35,276 nt of DNA from CAMXAS01 sp964442435 (lineage in GTDB: Bacteria > Bacteroidota > Bacteroidia > Bacteroidales > P3): contig CAYTZG010000018.1 in assembly GCA_964442435.1 (NCBI GenBank), forward strand, positions 1 to 35,276. Direction: 5' to 3'. The notes below the pieces were generated by a model. That model did no database searches. It was given only the letters and a program-made list of their open reading frames with translations, and was not told where the DNA came from. The position numbers and the translations under genes were made by a program. Positions 14,702-25,500 of the stretch are shown here, one piece after another; the first letter of the stretch is position 1, and each line of letters starts with the position of its first letter.

Positions 14702-17700
14702 ATCCAATACCGATATTTCGGCCGGACTTACCAACACGCTGTCGAAAGCGCGGCACGTAAACTCGTTGTAGGCATCGGCCGCGGGCGCGGGCGTCTGACC
14801 GCCGGCCAAACTGTCGCGGTTAAACGCGGGTTCGTAGCCCATCGTATATACCATGACCGTATCACCGTGGCCCACGAGCGTAAACGTGCCCATGGTGCCG
14901 GCAATGCCGTCTTCGGCATCGGTCCACCATACATAGGCCGAAGCGCCCGTGCCCTCCAACATGAGGTCGTAGCCCGTCAGCACCGACGTATCGCGCGGGG
15001 TGATGCGCACTTCGGGCCGTTCGCGGCGATAGACCGAAACCACGTTGGTGGTTTGCTCGGCGCGGTCGGCACAGATTTTAGAACGCCGCACGGCCACCGC
15101 ATACACGCTGTCGACGCCTTCCTCTGCCGGACGCGGCGCACATTGCCACGTGGCCGTCCGAACCGTGGGCACGGCCTTGACCTCGGTATCCAACAGGTCG
15201 GTAATGGCCGCCAACTGCCCGTTGGCATACCAATACACACTGTCGAAGCCGCGACCGGAAACCATATATATAGGTTCGCCGGCTCCACAGACCGAGTCGG
15301 CCGAAGCCGTCATAGCCGCGATGACCGGGCCGGCCGATATGGCGCCCGACATAACCTCAACGCCAATGTCTTCGGAGCGCAGGCCGTTGTTATAGACGCA
15401 CATTCCGCTCGTGTTGTAGGCCACTACATACACGCGGTCGCCCAAAGCCGGCCGATACGTGTAGGTGGCCGCCTGACGGATGGGGCCGGCCAAAACGACC
15501 CCGTCGTTCAGATACCAGATTATCGAATCGACGTTAGCCTGACGGACGATACCGTAACGCACTTCCTCGCCCTCGCAAACCGAGGTGGCGGAAGCCGCCA
15601 CTTCAAGCAGCAGCGTATCGTAGGGGTGACCCACGATCTGCAGGCTGTCTTCCATGACGCAGCCCGCGTTGACGGCGCCCAAATACAGCATGGCTTCAGC
15701 CGCCGGATAAGTGGCCGACAGCCGGTAAGTCTTGCCCGCTTCGTCGGCCTCCGTTTCCGTGAACGTTATCTTGGTTTGGGTGCCGTCCTGTTGCCATACG
15801 GCGGAGAAATCCCCCGCCCCCGCCACGTGCAGCCGCAACGACAGCGCGTCGCCGGCACAGGCCTCCATGCGGCGAACCGCCTCATCGGCGGCCTCCCCGG
15901 CCGGCTCTATCCACGTAAAGACGGGCGTAACGCTACGTTCTACCGTGATGGTGTCGGACATGACCGTCGAGGTGCGGACACAGCGCGAATTGGTGCTGCC
16001 CTCCGCCCAAATGCGGTCGCCGGCCTTGAACGGGCCGCTGAAAGCGCTCAGCGTGCCGAGCAGGAAGTCGGACATCACGGCCTCCGATTCAAAATCCTCA
16101 TAGGTCATATACCGGCCGTTGAGCCGCCACTGCCACGAATCCACGAAACGGCGGTCGGCCACTTCTATCGTGACGGGCACGCCGTCGCAAACCACCTGCG
16201 GGTCGGAGAGCGCGATGAACAACGTGTCGAGCGTGGGCGCCACCGCCACCATCACACTGTCGACGGCGGCACAGGCCGGATGGTCGTAGGCCGTGGCACG
16301 GGCCGTAAAGTCTTTGTAGGTGCGTACACGTGCCCAAGCCGTCTTTTCATCGGCGGGGCCGCGTTCCAGCACTTCGTAGCCCTTGTCGGGCGCATCCACG
16401 CGCAGCCATTCCACAAAGGCCGCATCGGCCGTGGCACGCAGTTCAAGCGTGGAGTCGGCGCAGGCCGCCGTTTCCACCTGAGAGAGCGTCAAGAGCGGGC
16501 GCGTGTAACGTTTTACGGCTATCTTGTTGGACGTGTACCAAGCCGCATCCACTTCCTCGCAGCGGTCTTCACCGTTGACATAACCTTCTACATACACCGT
16601 GTCGCCGTGCGCCACATCCACATGGAGATAATAGATTTCCTTGCCCTTGGCCAGAATTTCAGGCTTGGCGGCCTTACCGTCGACCGCAGCCGGCACGCGC
16701 TTCCATACCAACGAGTCGAACAGCGTAAGGATGCTGCTTTCGTAGCGGTCGAGCGTAAAGAACATATCGTCGCTGTCGCAGAGCAACGAATCGGACGCTT
16801 TGAGCAAGAGTTCGAACGTCATACCCTCGTCGCTGACTTCGTAGCGTTCCACACGCACCGAGTCGGACTGGATACAGCCGTATTCGTTATAGGCCCACAT
16901 TTCGTAGATGGCGTTGCCATCGGGCGAAACCAAAGGCGTGAGCGACGTGCGTTCGGCCTTGTCGGCGAAGCCCGTGAGCGGCCACCAGTAAATGAGCGAC
17001 GCATCGGGCGACAGATGGCCGGTGGCCGTAAAGCCGTCGTCGGGCAAATCGGCCGCGCTCGTAACGCCGTGCGCCAAAAGATAGGCCTTGAGCGAGGGCG
17101 CGCCCGCCGGCAGGTCGGACACTTTTTCCTTGGCGTTGAGGACAAACAGGCGTTTGCTCTCATGCTGACACAGCAACATATCGGGCGCGCCCCGGAAGCT
17201 CTCCGAGCGCGGCCGACCCATCTGCAGGTCGATGGAGTCCATGACGAAGGGTTCGCCGCTGCACGACAGCGTATCGTGGAAATAGGCGTACACGAACCTG
17301 TCGCCGGGGTAGAACCAAGCCGTAATGGCCGTGTCCGGATTTCTTACCATCCAACTCTGACGCGCCTTGAGATAATTCGATTCGGCCGTCATGATGGCGA
17401 ACCCGATATAGGCCTTGCCCGTAAAGTTCTGCGGATGGGCACGCCACGTAAGCTGTGTGGCCTCGCTGCCTTCGCAGATGCTGAACGGCATTTCCTTGCC
17501 CGTAAAGGCGTCGGAGAAACTGAGGCTGATGCCCGTTTCCACCGCCATCCGCACATCCACTTCCGCCGTGACGGCCGGACACCGGTGCGCCGTATCCCAC
17601 ACGCGCAGTTCGTAAACCGTGGATTTTTCCGGCATCACGGTCAGCATTCCTTCGGTGGAGATTTCCGTACCCGTGGCCTTGTCCGTCCATCGGTATTCGT

Positions 17701-20700
17701 AGCCGTCCCTTACCTGCGCCACAATGTCTTCCAACGACATCTGCACGCCCGAAACGGCTTGCAATTCTTCCAACGTACTGCCGAAGCCCTCCACTTTGAG
17801 TTCGGTGCCGCTGCAAACCGCCGGTTGCAATGCGGATTGCGGCACGTCGCCTTCCATCAACAGGAACGGCAACGTCTGTGTCCGCAGGTTCAAAGGCATT
17901 TCTTCGGAGAACGCTTCCCGAGAATGGTTACACGTGCGGATGGAGCTCAAAACGCCGGCCTGTACCGGCATACCGCGCTTATGCAACGAAGGTATATACG
18001 GAACGCTGTCCGGTCGGGTTACCGGATACCACGTCTTATCCACACGCAGGAATACCTGCGGGGATTTGCCCCAATTTGCGCCTTCCAATTTGAAATAAGC
18101 GTCCTCCGTGCCCTCGCACCACGGGAAAGCCGGTTCGGGCACAACCACCACACTCGCCGGCCGGTTGTAGCCCACCGTGACGTGTATGGAATCGTAGCCC
18201 ACGCAGCCGTTGTTGCTTGTAACCCGCATCACGTAGGTTTTGGTGCCCACCACGGCCGTATCGTTGTGAAGGTCGGCGCTGCGGTCACCGAAGTCCGCCG
18301 AATCGACGGAGGTTTCGAACAGAAGCCCCTTGTGGATGAAACGGCCGGCCACCGCATCGGCGCGGCTTTCAGCCCATTCCACCTCAACCTTGCCTTCGTA
18401 GTAGGAAAACAGCCAATCGGGCACGCCGGAGGTTTCGGTAGGTACCAGACGGGCGGGTTCTTTATAGGGCGCACCGGCCGCCCACAACGCCACGGGCTGA
18501 CCGGAGCACACCATGGTGTCTTTGGCCTTGATGAGCGCGAAACCGTCATACATACCGCTCATGCGCGAGCGCGTTTCCGAAATGCGGGATACGCCCGGAT
18601 TGATGCAACGGTGCGACGTGGTGGCGCGCAACATCATGATATCGCCGTTGCGCACCGCTACGGTGACGGTATCGCCGGAGAATTTTTCCGGATAGAGGTC
18701 GGCGATGTTTTTGCCGTTGAGGAACCACGTATAGGTGACTTCCTTCTGGTTTTTATAATAACTCGGATGCGGGAAGAAGCGGAACTCCGAACCCTCGCAG
18801 AACTGCCCCACCGGCGGTGCCGGTGACATATACAGCAACGACTGCGGCACTTCGGCCAAGGATTCTTCTATGTTGATGCCCACACAGGCCGAATTGACTT
18901 TTTGCGCCGGCACACAGCGGGTGCTCATCGTTTCGACGCGGTAATACACGCTGTCGCCGTGCTGAAGGTCGGATTCCCCGTTGTTGTGACCGGCCATGGA
19001 CGCCGTCGTAAACGAAACCGGAAAGCCTTTTACCACCCAATTCTGCGCCCGATAGTAATCGTCGGAGGCGGAAAATTCGGCGGAAGCGCCGAGGTTGCGG
19101 CCATAAGCCTCGTTGTCGGTAAAGTCTGAGGTGGCGTAATAGCCCTTGGCCACGGGCTGCTGCCCCGCCCGCTTGACATACCATACCAAGCGGAACTGCG
19201 ACGGCAGGTAGCGCACGTCGGGGGCGGTCACCACAAACGGATAGCCGCTGCAGACGCTTTCTCGGTCGTCAGGATGAACATAGATGTCGCCGGCCTTGAC
19301 GCGCCATTTGGGTTCAAGGCGCGGGTACATGGCCATGGTGACAATAGAGTCGTCGAGCAGACAGGCGCGGTCGCTCTCGGTAACGACGGCGCGGTAGTAG
19401 TCGTGGTAACCGATGCGTGCCACATTGGTATAGTCCATGACGTCGTTATTGCCCGTCATCCGGTCGTGTTCCACATAGCGGTCGGCCATGACCTCCGCGT
19501 CGTTGCGATACCAACGCAGACGGAATTTCTTGCCCGTGTTGCGGTGCAGGATGCCCAAGGACAACGAGTCGCCGCAGGCTTTGTTGACGGCGTCGGAACC
19601 GAAAGACGGCAACACCGTCATATAGCCCGGATAAACGACATCGGGATAGAGGGTGTTGGACGTATCGGTCACGTTGCCCACGCATTGTTTGTCGCTTGTA
19701 AGCACGCAACGCAAGCGGTCGCCCGGCTTGAGCTGATAGGTGGAGAAAACGGAGTCACGCGAGCGCAGCACCTCCACGCCGTTGATGAACCAACCATAGC
19801 GCGGATCGTCGCCCGCGTTTTCGGACTTGGCCGCAAAGCGCATCTCGTTCTGCTCGCAGACCGACTTACCGTTTTGCAAGTCGATGAGCTGCACCTTGGC
19901 GCGCGTCACCTCGTCGAAACGGAGCGTATCGACAATGCGCGTCACTTTACGCGTTTCCCAGTCGTTGACACTCACCCACACGACACAGCGGGAATGGAAA
20001 CGCAAACGCGCTTCCGATTCGGTATTGACGGTTTCGAAAACGGGCGCGGGCTTGTCGGGCTCAAGGTTTTCAACGCCCCACAAATAGGTGTAACGGCCCG
20101 AACCGCCATGCGCGCGCACGCTCAGCTTGACCATTTCGTCCACCTGATCGTATACGCAGAAGCGCGACGGGTTCATCTCTACATAACCCTCTATTTCGGA
20201 ACCATACACGTTGACGTTGCGGACGGTTTCCAATTTACAGTAGCCGTCGTTGAGGCGCGCCGTAAACCACTGCGATTTGGTAAGCGGCAGGGATTGGTTC
20301 TCGACCCACAGTTTTTCGGTGGGGCCGGCGGCGGAAAGCGTCATCTGAGGCGTAACCACGAGGTTGGCCGGATCCCATACCAGCGTGTAAGGCGGCGCGA
20401 AACCACCCCATACCATGGCACTGAGGTCGGCGGGCGTGCCGTGATTGACCATCGTGTCGGGCGTGGCCTCCACATTGAGCAGGTTGTTGAGCACGATACA
20501 CTGCATGGTGTCGTAGGCCGAACAGCCCATGCGGTTGGTGATTTTGCAGCGGTAGGTATAATAGCCCGGTTCCTGCGGACGGAACAAGGGCGTTTGGTTG
20601 CGGTTATCGACCATGGCCGGCAGGAAAGGCCGTTCCATGGACGAGATGTCTTCCCATTCGTAACGCACGCCGCCATCGGCCCACAAACGGATGGTTTCGT

Positions 20701-21397
20701 TGACGCACATCATCGTGTCGCCGATGATGGAGACCTCCGGGTCGGGCGCCGGCATGATATGGGCCGCATCGGCGTAGATTTTCTTGACCGGCGGCGTCGC
20801 ATCCCCCACCTGAATCCAAATGTTGGAATATTCCATGCGGTTGGTGTCGACCGTAACGGCGGCCGGCCTCTGTTCCTTGCACTTGACGCGCACGCAGAAT
20901 ATCGGTTCGCCCGCTTTCGGCGTATATCGGGAGGATGCAATCGATATCGGCATCGTGTAATCGGGGAAACTGGGGTTCTTGGCGATATGATACATCCCCA
21001 TGGCCGAATTGACGCCCGTCGCCTTGTTGGTAATCAGCACGCCCACACTCTTGCTGCCGGGCAGGTTATCCACCGCGTGGACATCCTTGGGGTCGTAGGC
21101 CGGTTCCAGCACGTCGTGGTCGGGAAAGCGAACCAGCAACTGAAGGCTAGGAATGACGATATCGGGTTGGTCGCTTTCCAAATATATCGGCAGGTCGTAT
21201 TCCTCGCCGGGACACATCTTGATGTTTGGAATGACGACGCGCACACTCGGCATATTGCTTAAGTCCAACGCCTTTACGGCAACCGTTTTCTGGGCGTAGG
21301 CGGAGGCGGTAAGGCCACCCCACAGCGCGATGGCTACACAAAGCAGCCAGGCCGCCGTCTTTTTCGGGTTTTGTATCGCGTATTTCATAGGTGTCAT
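14435..21397 (-). CDS. Giant type B T9SS surface protein with gliding-motility-type C-terminal domain
   Basis: A 2320-aa secreted multidomain protein, probably an adhesin-like surface protein. The signal peptide (hydrophobic stretch AAWLLCVAIALWGGL) ends in AYA at residue 35. Residues about 40-190 form a distinct first domain with no Cys-Gly repeat pattern. From ~200 onward there are many Ig/PKD-like domains of roughly 90-130 aa, each opening with a Cys phrase (for example MMCVNETIRLW, SVCEQNEMRF, TVCSGQPVALW) and closing with Y-x-V-x-V strands. The last ~88 residues match the gliding-motility-associated C-terminal (type B sorting) domain: YIPNAV, FKVYGENIESVHMRIFNNNGD, then W and YRVAITL. 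The ATG at 21397 shares one base with the upstream PorP/SprF stop (TGATG); a TTG at 21400 was not used. Ligand unknown. Confidence 0.9.
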   Translation of the reverse strand: MTPMKYAIQNPKKTAAWLLCVAIALWGGLTASAYAQKTVAVKALDLSNMPSVRVVIPNIKMCPGEEYDLPIYLESDQPDIVIPSLQLLVRFPDHDVLEPAYDPKDVHAVDNLPGSKSVGVLITNKATGVNSAMGMYHIAKNPSFPDYTMPISIASSRYTPKAGEPIFCVRVKCKEQRPAAVTVDTNRMEYSNIWIQVGDATPPVKKIYADAAHIMPAPDPEVSIIGDTMMCVNETIRLWADGGVRYEWEDISSMERPFLPAMVDNRNQTPLFRPQEPGYYTYRCKITNRMGCSAYDTMQCIVLNNLLNVEATPDTMVNHGTPADLSAMVWGGFAPPYTLVWDPANLVVTPQMTLSAAGPTEKLWVENQSLPLTKSQWFTARLNDGYCKLETVRNVNVYGSEIEGYVEMNPSRFCVYDQVDEMVKLSVRAHGGSGRYTYLWGVENLEPDKPAPVFETVNTESEARLRFHSRCVVWVSVNDWETRKVTRIVDTLRFDEVTRAKVQLIDLQNGKSVCEQNEMRFAAKSENAGDDPRYGWFINGVEVLRSRDSVFSTYQLKPGDRLRCVLTSDKQCVGNVTDTSNTLYPDVVYPGYMTVLPSFGSDAVNKACGDSLSLGILHRNTGKKFRLRWYRNDAEVMADRYVEHDRMTGNNDVMDYTNVARIGYHDYYRAVVTESDRACLLDDSIVTMAMYPRLEPKWRVKAGDIYVHPDDRESVCSGYPFVVTAPDVRYLPSQFRLVWYVKRAGQQPVAKGYYATSDFTDNEAYGRNLGASAEFSASDDYYRAQNWVVKGFPVSFTTASMAGHNNGESDLQHGDSVYYRVETMSTRCVPAQKVNSACVGINIEESLAEVPQSLLYMSPAPPVGQFCEGSEFRFFPHPSYYKNQKEVTYTWFLNGKNIADLYPEKFSGDTVTVAVRNGDIMMLRATTSHRCINPGVSRISETRSRMSGMYDGFALIKAKDTMVCSGQPVALWAAGAPYKEPARLVPTETSGVPDWLFSYYEGKVEVEWAESRADAVAGRFIHKGLLFETSVDSADFGDRSADLHNDTAVVGTKTYVMRVTSNNGCVGYDSIHVTVGYNRPASVVVVPEPAFPWCEGTEDAYFKLEGANWGKSPQVFLRVDKTWYPVTRPDSVPYIPSLHKRGMPVQAGVLSSIRTCNHSREAFSEEMPLNLRTQTLPFLLMEGDVPQSALQPAVCSGTELKVEGFGSTLEELQAVSGVQMSLEDIVAQVRDGYEYRWTDKATGTEISTEGMLTVMPEKSTVYELRVWDTAHRCPAVTAEVDVRMAVETGISLSFSDAFTGKEMPFSICEGSEATQLTWRAHPQNFTGKAYIGFAIMTAESNYLKARQSWMVRNPDTAITAWFYPGDRFVYAYFHDTLSCSGEPFVMDSIDLQMGRPRSESFRGAPDMLLCQHESKRLFVLNAKEKVSDLPAGAPSLKAYLLAHGVTSAADLPDDGFTATGHLSPDASLIYWWPLTGFADKAERTSLTPLVSPDGNAIYEMWAYNEYGCIQSDSVRVERYEVSDEGMTFELLLKASDSLLCDSDDMFFTLDRYESSILTLFDSLVWKRVPAAVDGKAAKPEILAKGKEIYYLHVDVAHGDTVYVEGYVNGEDRCEEVDAAWYTSNKIAVKRYTRPLLTLSQVETAACADSTLELRATADAAFVEWLRVDAPDKGYEVLERGPADEKTAWARVRTYKDFTARATAYDHPACAAVDSVMVAVAPTLDTLFIALSDPQVVCDGVPVTIEVADRRFVDSWQWRLNGRYMTYEDFESEAVMSDFLLGTLSAFSGPFKAGDRIWAEGSTNSRCVRTSTVMSDTITVERSVTPVFTWIEPAGEAADEAVRRMEACAGDALSLRLHVAGAGDFSAVWQQDGTQTKITFTETEADEAGKTYRLSATYPAAEAMLYLGAVNAGCVMEDSLQIVGHPYDTLLLEVAASATSVCEGEEVRYGIVRQANVDSIIWYLNDGVVLAGPIRQAATYTYRPALGDRVYVVAYNTSGMCVYNNGLRSEDIGVEVMSGAISAGPVIAAMTASADSVCGAGEPIYMVSGRGFDSVYWYANGQLAAITDLLDTEVKAVPTVRTATWQCAPRPAEEGVDSVYAVAVRRSKICADRAEQTTNVVSVYRRERPEVRITPRDTSVLTGYDLMLEGTGASAYVWWTDAEDGIAGTMGTFTLVGHGDTVMVYTMGYEPAFNRDSLAGGQTPAPAADAYNEFTCRAFDSVLVSPAEISVLDSSLIYIPNAVLRHSARPADRVFKVYGENIESVHMRIFNNNGDLVFEKTAPDPVWKTADVMPGNFTYRVAITLQNGKVINRSGWISVLE

Positions 21398-22317
21398 CAA
21401 TCAAAAGAGTTAATCGGCATCGTATGGTTGTTGGGGCAGTAAAGACAGCCTCGGTACGTGAGCACGAATTCGTGCGACGGCATCGTGAAATGATTGCGGA
21501 TGCTGCCCAACGGAATGTCGCAGGCATAGCTGAACGTGAAGTGCGGCCCGATGTTGACGCCCGCCAGGATGGCCACGGCGTCAAGCCGGTAGCTGGCCCC
21601 GAAGTGCAGCAAATCGCCGTAGAACACGCGCAGGCTCGCGTCCAAGTTGGCCGCCTTGCCCGCCATACGCATGACCAGCATCGGATACAACGACCATTTG
21701 TCGTTGATCTTGCCCATATAGCCGAAATAGTAATAGGCGTGAAGCACCATCTTCTTGGATTCTTTCGTAATGCGGATGGGCAGGTGCTGAACCGAAACCC
21801 CGGTCGTGATTTCACGCGTGTAGAACTCGATGCCCAAGCCGAGGTCAAGGTTGGGCTTGGTCTTCATGTCGGCATCCACTTGCGCGCCCACCGAACCGTC
21901 GGGCAGGATGATGTTCTTGTAGAAGCCGTGTACCACGCCGGCGTTGAGGCCGAACGACATAAAGGCTTCCTGCCCCACCTGCAGATGGTAGGCATACGAC
22001 AGTTTGGCGAGTAAATCGGTCTCTACGTTCTGATTCCACTCGTAAACCGTCAATCCCACGCCCATTTTCTTTTCCATGAAGAACTGCGTGGCGTTCAGCA
22101 TACGGTAGGAAGGCCGGTTGCGGCCCCCGCCCCACCATTGCTCGCGGTCGGTCAGCGAAGCGCGGAACAGTTCATCCGTTCCCACGATAGCCGCCGGGCT
22201 GAAGAACAACCGGTTGGCGTAGAACTGGCTGAACTGCGCGTCCTGCTGACCACGGGCGCTCCCCGCCAACGCGAGGAGCGACGCCGTTATAATAACTATT
22301 CTTTTCATTCTCTTCAT
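21397..22317 (-). CDS. PorP/SprF-family type IX secretion system membrane protein (first copy)
   Basis: A 306-aa outer-membrane protein of classic PorP/SprF form. The signal peptide (IVIITASLLALAGSARG) is followed by QQDAQFSQFYANRLFFSPAAIVG, very close to the family opening QxPxFSQYMxNxxxxNPAxAG. Later strands include MGVGLTVYEWNQN, LSYAYHLQVG, FMSFGLNAGV and the region LDLGLGIEFYTREITTGVSVQHL. The family's C-terminal segment GIEFYLTY is represented here by HEFVLTYRGCLYC, with two Cys residues close to the end. The gene lies 15 bp after the largest adhesin gene, with a G-run (six G) about 8 nt before its ATG. Its stop overlaps the next adhesin start. It is probably the dedicated partner of the larger giant protein and may act together with the T9SS translocon, which is not in this window. 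Confidence 0.93.
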   Translation of the reverse strand: MKRMKRIVIITASLLALAGSARGQQDAQFSQFYANRLFFSPAAIVGTDELFRASLTDREQWWGGGRNRPSYRMLNATQFFMEKKMGVGLTVYEWNQNVETDLLAKLSYAYHLQVGQEAFMSFGLNAGVVHGFYKNIILPDGSVGAQVDADMKTKPNLDLGLGIEFYTREITTGVSVQHLPIRITKESKKMVLHAYYYFGYMGKINDKWSLYPMLVMRMAGKAANLDASLRVFYGDLLHFGASYRLDAVAILAGVNIGPHFTFSYACDIPLGSIRNHFTMPSHEFVLTYRGCLYCPNNHTMPINSFD

Positions 22318-22332
22318 TTGCCGCCCCCCTTA

Positions 22333-22575
22333 TTACTTCTTGGTGAATACGGTTACGGCGCCTTTAATGTATGTAAAGCCGTCCACGGTGGGCAGTTTTA
22401 CGCGGTAGTAGTAAGTGCCGGCCTCCACGGGCTTGCCGCGGCGCGTGCCGTCCCAACCGAGGCCGTGATCCATGGCCTTGACGAGCCGTCCCCAAGAGTC
22501 GTGGATTTCGACTTCAAATTCCGGGAACAGGACATCCGCTTCCGGATAGTTGGGGTCGTTGAACACCATGGCGTT
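22333..22575 (-). other. Type B C-terminal sorting domain of the larger giant protein
   Basis: About 80 residues: NAMVFNDPNYPEADVLFPEF, then EVEIHDSWGRLVKAM, GLGWDGTRRGKPVEAGTYYYRV and GFTYIKGAVTVFTKK. The I-x-D-x-W/R-G-R-L-V, WDG-x-x-x-G-x-x-V-x-x-GTYYY and KG-x-V-x-V order is the hallmark of the gliding-motility-associated (CHU_C) domain, here with the canonical WDG. Confidence 0.92.
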
Positions 22576-25500
22576 GGGCAACGGCATAATGGCTATGGCC
22601 ACCGAATCGTAGCTGCGGCAACCGTTCTTGTCGGCCACCGAAACGTAAACCAGATGCTCAGCCCCTTCCTCATAGTCGTAATCGGTCTTGTAGAGGTTCT
22701 TTTCGCTGTGCTGTTCGTCGTTCACCTCATCCACCGTGGCGTTGTAGTCGTAGAAGTTGTACCACGAGAAACGGTTGGGATGAGCCGTGAAGAAGACAAT
22801 CTGGTCTTCGTAGAAACGGTTGTGGCGCATATGCGGGATGGCTTCCAACGCCACGTGCTGCGTGACGTAATAGGTGATGAAGCCATAGACCTTGACCGAC
22901 AACCCGGCGCCGTCCTTATCGGTAATCGTCACTTCGAATTCGGAGACTTCGCCGTCGAGGTACAACGCGAAGACGGAATCGGGCAACGGATTTTCGGCAC
23001 TGTAGTCGTAGCCATATTCGGCCAGCTCGTCGTAGCTCATCGTGTCGATGCCCACCCACTCGTAGCGCAACGGGGCTTCGCCGCCGGAGGTGAACAGCGT
23101 GACGAACGCGATGCTGTTCTCACAGGCGATGATGCGCAACGTGTCGCCAATCATGATGACTTGCAACGTGGTGTCGGGGCCTTCGTGCGTGCGATTATCC
23201 GGGTCTAACCCCGGCAACTCGGGCAAGGACGGCTGCACGATGACCACAGCCCCCGTGGAGTCGAGCGTAAAGCTGCTCTGTACGGTGACTTCGACCGAAT
23301 CGGTGGCCGAGCAACCGTATTCGTTCGTAACCGTGGCGTAGAACCAATGCGAGCCGGAAGACTCTATCGGATGCGTCGGGGTGCTGACGGCCGTGGAATC
23401 CAGCACTTCCAGACCCGGCGACCATACCACCGTGCTGCCGGCCGGCAAGCCGGTTACCGTTAGCGTCGTACCTTCCGACACCGTTATTTCGGCGGGGTCG
23501 GCCACCACCGTAAAGACAGGCAGCGGATGCACCGTAAGGGTGAGCGTATCGCTGACCGTGGGTTCCCATACGCAATCCTCGCTGGAGGTGAGGCGCACCA
23601 CGATTTCGGCTTCGCCACCCGCCGAGGCCAGTTCCGGATAGTCGGCCGGGTTGAACGTAAAGACTGGCTCCGTGGCATCGGGCACCACATTGCCGTTTAC
23701 AAGCCATTCGTAAACCGGATGCTCGCCCTCGTTGGTGGGTATGGCCGTTAATTCTACCATTTCGTCGGCGCAGATGGCCATGTCGGCGGGCAGTTCCACC
23801 TTAACCAAGAGCGGCTCCGTGATTTGGATGTCGCCATCAATCGTATCCACGCCGCAACTGTTGCTGACCAGGCAACGCACCAACGTACCGTTGTCTTCGA
23901 ACGTGGCCAGGCCGAAATGGAATTCGCTCTTGCCGCTGAGCGTATCCACCCTGTGGTAGTCTTCGTCGTCCGGACGTTTGATTTCCCATTCGTAATGGAA
24001 CGACGGATGCGGATACGAAACCGTAAACGTGTAGTCGTGACTGCCGCAGAACGGCGCGCCTTCGTTGGGGTCGGGCGAGAACGTCAGCGGATCGCCTTCT
24101 TCGTCCTCAATCGGCGCGGAAACCACCAACGTAAGGATAGGCGTGGTGTCTTTATACTGATAGTTCGCGCTGCCGTCATCGTTTACGCCGATGGAGTCGG
24201 CCATGGCGATGGACATGAACTGCCAGCCGTCCATAAGGTAGTCAACACCCAGAACTTGCAACGCACGACGGCCAGTCAATACAAAGAACACCGTACCCAT
24301 TTCCTCGTCATCGGCGGTACCGGCCAAGTCGTCCGGCAAAATCGGTTGCCATGCACCGTATCCGCCTCCGTCGACCGGCTTGCGATAGTACCACTGACGC
24401 GTGGCGATTACCAAAGCGTCCACGTTTGACTGAACACCCTTGCGGAGTTCCACATTCAGGGTAGCAGCCGTGGTTCCGGAACCGCACTTGAGATAATAGG
24501 CCGACGAGATCTGGTGCTTGGACGATGGATTCTCCTGTGCCAAATGCACACCGATGACTTCGTCGGTGGGCAGCGTGTCGATATTCAGTTTGTTCTTATC
24601 CGTGCCGTAGGGCAACGTATCGACGGTGTACATATCGGCCGCCGTCCATTCCAACAGCAAGTCTTCGTATATACGCAGAACCGTCGTATCGGAATGAAGA
24701 CCGGCGTAATGGTCGGGAATCCGTTGGTTCACCAAATCGGAGTTATCGAAACAGTCGCTCCGCAATACGGCGAAATAACGCGTCGAATCGTGGTCATCGT
24801 ATTTCAAATCCTTTATCGTGTAGGTCTTGAGGTGTATATCGGGCCCCTCCGCCATGAAGATGGACGAATTAGGCAGGTTGACCGTCAGGAACGACGGGTC
24901 TAACGGCTTGCCCGGCGCAATCTGATACCAGTCGAAGTCGGTATAGCCGTAGAGTTCCAATTCTTCGTCGCTCAATACCTTGGCTCCGGGCGGCACCTTG
25001 CCGTCTATCGGCTCGTCACCCACATAAACCTCGGCTTTCAACGTGGTTTTGTCAAAGCCTTCATAGTCGGATGCAGGGTTCGGGTCGGCCGCCACGAGCA
25101 CGTGCAGGTCGTTGACCGGTCTTACAACCAACGTGCCGTTGGGCTCCGCGTTATAGATACCGTCGGACTGGAAGCGGAACTCATAGCCATCCAGACGATA
25201 GGGCACGTTCTCCAACGTCAGCGTGGCCGTACCGCCCGTCATCGTTTCGCTGGCGGTAGCCCCGAAGAAAGCGCCGGCGCCAAGCGGCACCGTCTGCCAA
25301 ACGGTTGCACCCGGCACGCGGTATTCCCACGTGCGGCTGCTGGCATTGGGGATGTTTTGATTGGCACCCACCTTTATCGTGGCCGTAGCGCCCTCGCAGA
25401 CCGTATCGCCGATGACACCGTATATATCAAGCGAATTCCGCACCCGAACCAGTATCGTATCGGAATAGGTCTCGCCGCAGCAGTTCTCCGCGCGGTAGAA

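Noticed and set aside
14483..18826. A 1447-codon open frame on the plus strand opposite the 2320-aa gene, and a similar 1418-codon frame at 25102-29358
   Set aside because: Both lie antisense to clear coding sequence. Their translations are Arg/His/Gly-rich with no domain pattern, as expected when a GC-rich gene with strong third-base bias is read backward. They are notable only for length.
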